64,000 nucleotides of DNA from Antennarius striatus (lineage: Eukaryota > Chordata > Actinopteri > Lophiiformes > Antennariidae), in the NCBI RefSeq assembly GCF_040054535.1, contig NC_090784.1:7530501-7594500 (forward strand), read 5' to 3'. The notes beneath the pieces are model-generated. The model was not told the DNA's origin, did no database searches, and was given only the letters and a program-made list of their open reading frames with translations. Both the position numbers and the translations under genes were made by a program. Shown here one piece after another: positions 15,239 through 26,100 of the stretch (positions are counted from its first letter, which is position 1; the number at the start of each line of letters is the position of its first letter).

Positions 15239-18159
15239 GTCATTGTTTTAACTCAGCATTTTCTTGACACCTAAGAGACTGTAAAATTGGCTCAAGATCA
15301 AAAAGTTAATGTAGGCCTGTTGTAGACAAAAGTTTGGAGTTACTGTGTTTGACGCTGATTAGTGAACATCTTAGAGCATTTATTAACTTTCATTGTGAAA
15401 GACAAAGACTATCATTAATGGAGGGTTGGGTTCAGGCTTTGGGGAAATGAAGAAACCTTCTGTTAGCATTTTTAACAAGTAGGAAATGAAGCAAGGTTGA
15501 AGGTACAGTAATGCTCTAATAGCAGTGTCTTTAAAAAGGTGAGTAAATGTCAAAATATGTCAAATTGTACTTTATTGAACACAAATACATTGGGGACACT
15601 GCCCGTTTTATTTCAAAGCAAGAAAATTGGAAAAATATTTTTTTTTATTTCACAGAAAGTCAAGAAATGTCATGTCGAAACTCAAAAATGTACAGTCTAA
15701 ACTAAGAAATTCTTGAAAAAACTGAATATCTCAATCTAATATTTTGAATATTTTGTTGCATAACCACAATTTTTGACAACTACATACAGTATACTGTATG
15801 TGGTGCATGGAGTCGATCAACTTCTGGCAAAGGTCAACAGGTGTTGCAGCCTAGGTCAATTCTACTAGGTTCCATAATTGAGTCATGTTATTCGTTACCA
15901 TCTGGAGGTAGAAGACCACCTGCAGCGTTGACAAAATTCTACAACTATTAGCAAAAGATTGCTCTTATGAAGTTCAACAGGGAACTTGATAAGAGGCTGG
16001 AAGAAAAGCTGAAACCGTTAAATAACCACATTCAAAGAGTGGAGGAGGACATGGAAAAAATGCAGAAAGGAGCGGAGTAAGGGCAACAAAGAATGGAGGA
16101 ATTCGAACAAAGCGTTCGAATAAATGATGTGATCATCACCGGCATCATGCCGTGACCAGAGGAGTGGAAACTGAACACAGCACTGATTTTGAGTCGGTGG
16201 AACAACAGGTGATTACTCAACTGAGGAACCTGGAGATTAACATCGAGCAGGACCAGATTGAGATATGTCACCCATTACCATCTGGAGGTAGGAGACCACC
16301 TGCAGATGGACAAGAATTGTTACTACACCAAAGATCAGTACAACAGAGTCACTTCAATGTTGGGAGCTCTACGATTTTGGACACGTGAAGTATTTCATGG
16401 AACAGTTGAAAAAATCCAACACCATTGATGTCAGAAACATGGACTAATGAACAACAACAAAAAAACCATGAATAACAATGAATAAAAATGGGATGATCGA
16501 CAACACCCGGACGGACAACTGCAGGATCTTCAAAACAAAGGGGCTTTCTCCAGGGCAAATTAAAACAACGATGATCCAGAGTGCAGAGGGGTTGGTGAAA
16601 TATGAGCAATAAAGATGGACAAGAGTTGTTATAACACCAAAGATCAGTACAAAAGAATCACTTAAATAGTGGGAGCTCTACACCAATTCTGGACACATCA
16701 AGGATTCCATAACTGCTGAAAAACAATTCAACATCAATGTCAAAAACATGGATTAACAAAAACAAAGACATGTATTTCTGCTTGGAGGGATAACATCAAG
16801 TTTGAGACTTTAAAGAGCATGTTGACATCTGCTGACAATATAATAGAATGTGTAACTGTTAGTGTCTGTGACAAATGGGTTAACTGTTGTTTAAACACTT
16901 TGTCTGCTAAGTGAGGTTAATAAGATCATTATATTCTTGTTGTGAACACTGGCAAGGTCAACTTGTTTTGACTATCATGTTAACAAACCTTTTTGTTCCT
17001 AGAAAGAATGTAAACATGGTTATGCTCTAGGTTATATCTGGGACAAAGGCTAATATCTGGAAGTCCATCCATCCATTTTCATCTATCTATTTCTAAGGTT
17101 GTACAGCTTCCGTTTCTCAGTAGAACGTTATCTGAGTCTCTAATACTGTGATGCATTCTTAGATTCCTGCACCAATAGTCCTGCTGTTCTTCTGAATGTG
17201 GGTCTGCTTAACACAACCTGCTGAGGGTAATGTCCTGAAAATGGATCTTCAACACACCCACTTCTAAAAGCCCATGCTACACTATTAATACAAGCCGACT
17301 TGTTGTTCCTGTTGTACATTACCTCCAGTAAGTCCAACAAGGTGCATTCATTTCCTCTGTGATCCCAGGCTCCTAATGTTACACTGGACAAAGTGTTGTT
17401 GAAATTGAAATTTAATAAGACAGGAAGGAAACAACCTGAATGTAGTTAAAGGGATTAGTTTTGGTGGTGGTGATGTTGGGGGGGGGGGGTATTATGATCA
17501 TAAAAACATAAAAACAAAGACATTTGAAACTAGCATTTTTATTTCAATTTAAATTCAAAAACCACATACTTTTCTTTGCAGTGATGATGAAACGTTTTTC
17601 CTCCGGTTTTTAAGTTTTGACCTTCTTTCAACAAAACTTACAATTATCAGATTAGGAGAACTTCTCAACAGAAGAAACTTCTGCAAGAATCTAAACTGAT
17701 AGTGAGTGATGTGAAGGGAATGTAACTGCGTGCCACTGTTTGCACACCAAACGTGTGGCAGCTTATTTCAGCATAGTGGCACAACAATATCCCATCATTC
17801 CATCACACATGAGGGTTCAGGTCAAAAATTAAAAAAAACTTATATGCACCTGTGACCTACTCGACTGTATCATCCGACCATAACGTCACAAACCACACCT
17901 CCACAGTGTTCAAACCTCCTGGTTTTCCCTGCGATGAGTCCAGGTCACTGTATTTTCTGCCTCTCTGGCTCCTCGGCCGGGGCCTCTCGAGTCAAACAAA
18001 GCTCTCATTATTCAGATTCCACAATGGGCACACACTCCTCCGTTTACACCGCTCTTACTTGTTTGTTGTTGTTGCTGAGAAAAGATTCACGCTTCTCTGT
18101 TAGACGACTGTATTGAGCGATGAACATCAGCCTGATCTTGTGACAGACAACCAGAGGGT
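15239..18159. other. Intergenic, tmem147 to sulfotransferase
   Basis: AT-rich, with a degraded LINE-like fragment at 15960-16330, a run of ten G at about 17479-17488 and a short ATCC tract near 17065-17080. Sequence from about 17850 onward is presumably promoter or 5' UTR for the upstream first exon of the sulfotransferase. I could not recognise specific elements. Confidence 0.45.
15960..16330 (+). pseudogene. Degraded LINE ORF1-like fragment
   Basis: A coiled-coil-like stretch (reading LDKRLEEKLKPL, then RVEEDMEKMQK) is followed, after an in-frame stop and a frame change, by a segment with INIEQDQIEICHPLPSGG. A coiled coil followed by an 'IE.CHPLP' stretch is typical of ORF1-like proteins of vertebrate LINEs. 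Stops and frame shifts show it is dead. A second, shorter echo of 'gagatggacaagaattgttactac...aagatcagtac' recurs at 16614-16680, suggesting a local duplication of the decayed element. Confidence 0.45.
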
Positions 18160-18363
18160 GTGACTAACAACAGGGTTGTCTCAGCTGTGGCCCTGCAGGT
18201 AATGTGCACTTCACAATATTTTGGGCTCAATCCTGAAACCTACCAGCTGCAGTGGCAAATAAGAAAGAACTCAAGGACAAAAGGACTGTGTAACCGGACC
18301 TACACCTCAGGGAGACACGACATCCTGCCACAGTTTGAAAGCCCTGAGCCAGACCGATCAGTC

Positions 18364-18499
18364 ATGTCTTCCTGTGAGTACATTCACTACCGTGACATTA
18401 TTATTCCCCATGTGGCTCACGACATGGAGAGCTTGGAGTTTGCCCAGAATTTCCCTGTGGAAGACACTGATGTGTTTGCTGTGACTTACCCCAAGTCAG
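18364..18499 (+). CDS. Sulfotransferase alternative first coding exon A
   Basis: It encodes residues 1-45 plus one base, starting MSSCEYIHYRDIIIPH and ending in VTYPKS with donor GTAAGG. The reading frame stays open upstream to 18160, so a longer N-terminus is formally possible, but the family length fits the ATG at 18364. It joins exon 2 in phase 1, exactly as exon B does. Confidence 0.7.
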
Positions 18500-19315
18500 G
18501 TAAGGTGCATAAACTCTCTTTTGTGTTTTCTTATCCCTGAGGGGTGTTGTCTGGTTTATGTGTTCACCTTATTTACTTACCATGATGCAAAAGACTGCAG
18601 GTTGAATACATCACACCAGCTGACATGTTTTATTGCCTGAAAAACTAGAAAAATCAGAGACCAATAAACTAGACAAGCTTGCATCTTAAGCTTGTCATTC
18701 TTCATCAGGGTGCTTTTTGCAGGTCCTGGCTTGTTTGTTCTGACTGACTCAAAGTTATGAACTCATTTTAAAGAACATCTTGGGAGAGGAGGAGTCTTAC
18801 CAAACAAATGAGCCGCATCTTGATCTGCATCCAGAAGTTAAAAAAAAGAAAAGTTCTTATAAGACAGAACTTTAATTTTCCTTTTATTGTCTTCTGGTAA
18901 CAATGACTCCAGTGTTCATTGTTTTAGTGTGTGTCAGTAATGAGATGGGACATGGAAGAGCTGCCTTTAGGTTCAGAAATCCTCCATTCGGAACCACGTA
19001 GAAGGAAGTGGTGCGTTGCCTTCATGTTGCCTCGGAAATTTGCAATCCCAGTTAAATATTTACTGTTAGCTATTGTGGTTATTGTGCAGCCAGTTTGATT
19101 TTCTCGTTCATAATAGCAATAAAGCAAACATTTTAATGACCAGCTGTTCTTTGAAAAGATGCAATAGAGCTGTGAGGCGGTGATTTAATACCCAAGTAAG
19201 TTTAAGTTTAAGTTTGTACTTAAATTTTAGCGGCCCGTAAAAGCACCAAATGAGTAAAAAAAAAAAGAACCTTTACACACACTCTACACACACTTCACAC
19301 ACACTTCACACACAC

Positions 19316-19346
<31 letters not shown>

Positions 19347-21377
19347 CGGCGCCTGAAGCTACACGGAACATGTCGATCGAAGACATTTATCTGCAGAGAC
19401 AGGGTCTGCTGTTCCCCAAAGAAACCCACTCCGCAGAGAGCCTGGACTTCGTGCAGGGGTTCCCGTTCAGGGACCCGGACGTGGTGGGGGTCACCTACCC
19501 GAAGTCAGGTCAGTCCGTGGACACCCCCGTGTGTCTGGGTCACCCGATGAATGATCCAAGTTTAATATTCGTCGCTCCTCTCCGACAAGACATATTTATT
19601 AGATGAGGTTCTATGTTTTAGTCCCCACCAGTCCTACCAGTCCTACCAGTGCTGGTCTAAGACTACATGAGGACCAGGGCCAGTGGAACCAGTGGGCACC
19701 AGCTGCCAGTAGGGGGTACAGGTCTAGTTACAGAATAGTTTTGAACCTGTACTTTAACTCTTTTTTAATGTTATTTTTTTATTTTTATCTTTTATTAATG
19801 TGACTGTTGCTGTGATCGGATTGGTCTGAGTTTTTTGTAAGCATCCATATTGACATGATGTCAGACCGACGTTCTCAAGCATCACCAGGGCTTCATCGGT
19901 TTTTGGTGTGCACGATTGTTCTTTCACATACAAGACTGCAGTCACAGAACCCCCCCCCCCCCCATTATTTCAGTAAAGGATAAATCATTAACTTGTACAT
20001 CCATCCTGCTTCTTGTACGGCCGCTTGTTCGCCTTGCAGGTCGCTCAGCTGGAGCCTATCTCAGTTGGTCATGTTCAACAGGCGGGGTACACCCCAGACG
20101 AGGTGCCAGCTCCTCGCGCTACATGAAACACAAAGAACTCACTCAGTTGTCACCTACGGACAATCTGGACTGATCATTTCACATCAGGTGCATGTTTCTG
20201 GAGGTGGGAGGAACCCGTAGGACCTGGAGAGAACACACACAGACACGGGGAGAACATACAAACAACATGCTTCATGTAATTAGACTCTCCTCAGACTGTC
20301 GTGTCCTTCAGAATCGAGTCCACTGCATCAACTCTTGCTTTATTCACTTCCAGCATGGAGGAGAATGAATGGGAGTACTCTTTATGCTTAAATCCAATGA
20401 AACTCAGCAATGTGATTTTTATTTGTTTGTAATCTCGAGAAGCATTCCATGCATGTGAAAATCCTTGGAGAGCAACACAGATTGTTCCTAGTGGTAATTT
20501 TAAAGTCAGTTTTAAAAAATTAGTTTAAAGTTTGAAGACGGGTTTACTTGCACGGAATAGAAACGTGTAGCTGTTAGTATGTGCTCACAAAAAAAAAAAG
20601 CCAGATAAACAAAAACAGAAATGTTGCAGTCTGAGAATTGTTTCCATGGGGTGTAACCTGATTAGGGTAACACCAGCCCTGGTGTTGTGTGGCCCATCAA
20701 TGGAATCTGCTGTTACCCTCCATGTGATTCCATACGTCATTATTCCCAATAAGAATCACGAGAGCTGAGTTTGTCTCAGGATACAGCAAAAATCCACAGT
20801 ACGTAACCACGGTGGTAAAAACAACAACTTTCCAATTTAATTTTCCCTTTTTAAGACCGTTAGAGCATTGGTCCTAAAATGTTATTTCCCTCTGAACTTT
20901 TGTGTTTAATAGTATTTATGCTTAATAATAATTAATCTTCTTCTTTTCTTTCGGCTTTTCCCTTCAGGGGTCACCACAGAGGATCAGCTGCCTCCATCTA
21001 ACCCTGTCTTCTGCATCCTCTTCTCTCACACCAACTACCTTCATGTCCTCTTTCACTATGCTAAATAATAATAATTAATAATAAAGTGTATTAAAAACCG
21101 TATTTTACCCTCAGACTCAGGACAGCGGCTCGGTAGTATTACCCTTGATGTCACTGTGGATTAACAGCCATTTGCATAGAAATAGAATAAGGCACAAACC
21201 CCCCCCCCCAAAAAAAAACTTGATGACCTGATGGTCATATTTTTAATTCTTTAGAAATACCAAAGTAATGACTTGGATCTGAAGAGGGACCTGTAATGTC
21301 AGACACTGACGATTTAGACCAATAGTGCTTTAGTGTTCTGCTACTCACTGAAGTAATAGCTAGTTGGAGTCTTAATC

Positions 21378-21408
<31 letters not shown>

Positions 21409-21848
21409 CTATTTCTATGTTGGTCTTCAGGCACAAGCTGGATGCAGGAGATCCTCCCACTGGTGCTGAATGGTGGGGATCTCACTCCAATCCACACCAT
21501 TCCTAACTGGGATCGGGTCCCCTGGCTTGAGGAGAAACGACTGGCAGTGGTTGTGGATAAGATGACCTCCCCACGAGCGATGGTGTCACATTTTCCTTAC
21601 CACCTTATGCCACCCTCCTTCCACGCTTCCAAAGCCAAGGTAAAAGGGAGGATGCTTTGTGAGATATTATCATTTCAGGTCTTTTTTTGCATGTATACTA
21701 TCAGCAGCCCAAATATTATATTACTGCATCAGAAGACACAGGTGAAATCCTCCTTAACCGCTGGGTCGCTGGGTCAACATCTGCTGGAAAACCATGAAGA
21801 AGTTTATTGTTCCATTTTTTGGCCCATCTGTGTTTCTGTTGTGATAAA

Positions 21849-21887
<39 letters not shown>

Positions 21888-23088
21888 CGTGCGTGTGTGT
21901 AATTGATGCAGGTGATCTATGTCATGAGGAACCCTAAGGACGTCCTGGTGTCTTCATACTACTTTCACCAGATGGCATCCTTCCTCCATGATCCAGGGAC
22001 GTTTGACGAGTTCATGGCCGATTTTTTGGAAGGCAAAGGTCAGAAGTTTCATCTCTTATAGACAAAATAATCATTGGGAGAATAGCTCGTTCCATGTAAA
22101 CAAGTTGTGAATGTTGGCATAGTTCTTGTCTTTGCTGCCAATGTAGAACATGTTTTTTTTATAATGTGGTTTGTCTGTAGTGCTGTTTGGGAAATGGACA
22201 GACCACGTGAAGGGTTGGAAGAACGCAGAGCTGGGAGACAGAATAATGTTCATCACATATGAAGACATGTCTCAGGTGAGATGGATGAATCTTGTTCAAA
22301 AAACAAACTGCAGTAACGGCAGTCGTCTGTGTGTACTACAGTTCCAGAGAGCGGGATCCATTCTCTTCTATTGGTCTGTGCCTAAATGTCTGCTTGTTAC
22401 TTTCGGACTACATCCAGTAGATTCAAATCAAATACAAAACAGGTATTTCTAGTTGGTTGATAGTTGAAAAAAAACATAGCTTGAATTCCTCTTGTGTTGT
22501 CCTGCTGAAGCCACAACAATTCCGTGCTTCTTAAATTAGACCTGTTAAACTTGAACTCATTATAAAGAGTTTCACAAAGAGCTCTTCATTTGAGAATCCC
22601 CTTTAGAATACTTGAGAGTAAGTTTGTCCGTGTGTCCCCGTTGTTGCAGGACCTTCCTGCAGCTCTTAGGCGCATGTCAGATTTCCTGGGTCGTAATCTG
22701 AGTGCAGAAGTCATCCAGAAGATCGCAGAGCATTGCTCCTTCAAGGCCATGAAGGGCAACGACATGTCCAACTTCAAACTGGTTCCTAAGGAACTGATGG
22801 ACAGCGACAAATCTCCGTTCCTTAGGAAAGGTGAGTCTTCTTTTTTTTTCACATTTTATCCATCAGGTTTTATCAGTTCATTGTGGAGTACATTGAACTT
22901 TTCACATAGTTAATATATAAACGTAGTAGAAGCCAACCAGATCAGTTCAGTACAACTCGGTATTCAGATTGAACCACAGGAGTTAGCGTGGTCAGATATG
23001 ATTTGATTTATTAGATTTGTACTCAACATTTTGTCTTCTCTTTCATCAGAGATAAGTCTTGTTCATGTGACTACCTTGCTGTGTGCGT

Positions 23089-23131
<43 letters not shown>

Positions 23132-26100
23132 CTAACTTATATTACCTTAGGGTGATTTCAGACCTGGATTAGACCAACGTTGTGGGGCCCAAAGACCTTA
23201 GGCACCCCAAAATGGTGGGCCCCACAAGGTTTTTCATTGCAAAAGGCTCAGGGGACACTCCTGATATGCCCCCTGCCTTTTTTTTTACATGTCCCATAAG
23301 GTAGCAAAAGTTGGGTACAGGTGTGTGTGCATTTTCACCCTGGTGGTAGGAAATGGTACTGCATCGCACACACACTCCAGGAAGTGTGTATCCCAACTTC
23401 CTGCAAGAGCAGGAAAAGCAGGAAGTGCTGCTGAGCTGCATATATGGACATATTTTTTCAATGCCATTGTGTTTAATCCAACTCTACAGCAAATGTTAAT
23501 GTTAGATAATGTTAGCTAATGCTAACGGTAGCTAACGCCAACATTAATGCTAACGCTAGCTAACGAGCGTTAGCTAGCGCTAGCGTTAGCGTTAAATAAC
23601 GTTAGCTAGCGTTAGCGTTAGCTAGCGTTAGCGTTAGCTAGAAATAGCTAACATTAGTATTAGCTTTTATTGCTAACTGCTGGTCATAATGATGATAGTT
23701 AAATGACATAAAAATAAACAGATGGATGGATATTTCAGTAGAAATGTAGAGATGGATGGGTGGAAAGATGGATGTACATTTCAATAGAACTCTCATGCAA
23801 ATGTTTTAACCACAATACATGGATCTCTTGTTTGTGCTTTATGTTAGCTAGCTACAAGCTAGTGTTAGCACTCTATTGTTAACTGCTGGTCTTGATGATC
23901 ATTGGATGGATGGATGAATGGATGGATGGATTGATAGATGGATGGATGATAGATAAACAGAAGATGGATGAATGGATGGATGACATTTGTACATTGATAG
24001 TTTTTCTATGCCATTGTGTTTAATCCAACTCTGAAGCAAATGTTAATGTTAGCTAATGTTAACTAACGTTAGCTAGCGTTAGCATTAGCTTGTATTGCTA
24101 ACTGCTGGTCATGATGATGATTGTTAAATGACAATGATAGACAGATGGATGGATTGATGGATGGATATTTCAATAAACCTCTGCAGCACATGTTTAACCA
24201 CAACTTCAAATGGATCTATTGCCTGTGCTTCAGAGCTTTTTAGCTAGCTACAAGCTAAGGTTGGCTCGCTTTCTTTTGTTAACTGCCGGGCATGATGATC
24301 ATGATTTTTAAAACACATACATGGATGGATGAATGGATTATAGATAAATGGGCAGATGATAGATAGATGGGTGGATAGCTGGTTGAATGTTTCATTAGAA
24401 CTCTCATGAAAAGGTTTTCATTTTAATTAAAAAAAAAAAGTTTTTATTAAGTGTATTAATCCCCAAAGGGAAATTAAGACTCCACTCTACACACAGGTTA
24501 GTAGTTACATGCATCTAAATAGTGTGTACAGGCCTGTAACACACACAAGGGGCCTTTGGGCATGCAGGTGAGAGGGAGGTAGAGTGGCGGGCAGCTCCGT
24601 CGTGGTGCGCATCCAATGCACAACTTCTAAGATGATGGCGCCTTGCTCAAAGGCACCTCAGCAGTGCTCCAGACGTGAGCTAACACCTCCCACCATCAGC
24701 TCACACTTTGGGTGTTTTTGGGCACGAGCGGGAATCTGAACCCCCATCTCAGAACATTGGACGACCCGCTCTACCGCTTGCTTTACCACTGAGCAACTGC
24801 TGCCCCAAAACCACAATACATGGATCTCTTGCTTATGCTTTAGAGCAGCGGTCCCCAACCTTTTTTGCGCCACTGACCGGTTTCATCTAAGACAATATTT
24901 TCACAGACCGGTCTTCATTTGCTCGATAATTGTTAATGTTGCCAGGACAACTGTTGTCTAATAATAAATCCTCCGCAGTGGTTTTATATAAAATGCAGAC
25001 ATTGTTGAAACAGACACAGACCAATGGATGGATAGATGGATAGATAGATGATAAATAAACAAAAATGTTGAAATGCTAGTTTCACCGAGCCTTTGTATGC
25101 TATTGAGGGTCATTAGCATGAGACACATCACCTGGGTTAATCTGCTGAGACAATCTTTTTTGGAGTTTCGAAAGGACCTGATTGTAAATAGGCGCACAGC
25201 CTATCTGTGAACCGCACGCAGCCTATCTGTCTCCCTAAAGTGGTGTTACAGAAAGTCAGTCGGGCAACGCGAGAGGGGACATGGGGAGAAAGACAAACGC
25301 TGCAGGTACATTAATGGTTAGAAGTTATAATTTTGCTGTTTCAATATTTAAAACTTTCTTAACTTGTTAAACTAGTGTCAACTTATAAGAGCTCACAACC
25401 AGCGCCAGAAAATGAAAGTTATTAAAGGACAGTAAAGTTAATTTTAAATGACATATATGTTATTTATCATAATGAAAAATAGAAGAAAAAATAAATTTTA
25501 AATGTGTAGCATCATCAGTTTGGTCAAAAAAGCTTAAAATCTGCACCGCAGCAGCTTCCGCATTCAGTGGTCACGTGGGCGTCACTGGGGCCAAACATAG
25601 CTTAGCGGCCATAAGAAACAATACAATCCACGTCGCGGTTAACTCCAAAAATATCATGATTACCTGCGCAGTGAACAGTTGTGTCAACAGAACAGCAAAA
25701 AGACGCGAAGACAAGGACCTGTCGTTCTTTAGAATACCTTCTGGGAAGGTATCGCGCTAAAAATGCTAATGCGCTAGCCCATCAATGAGATTGTACATAT
25801 TATGATAGCATTGAGCTAACTGCATTTATTACTATTGGACTGTGTGGAATGAATAACAACTCTAGTTGTTATTCATTCCACAGTGAATTTATTCGAAAGT
25901 CGCGTCTGTTGTGTCAAGTCTGTTGACACAACCGTTCACCATGCAGGTAACCATGATATTTTTGGAGTTAATCGCGACGTGGATTGCATTGTTTCTTATG
26001 GCTGCTAAGCTATGTTTGGCCCCAGTGACGTATGACGCCCACGTGACCACTGAATGCGGAAGCTGCTGGAGTGCAGATTTTAAGCTTTTTTTGACCAAAC

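Noticed and set aside
23495..23660. Telomere-like repeat
   Set aside because: The words are GTTAGC and GCTAGC, not TTAGGG, and they alternate in both orientations.
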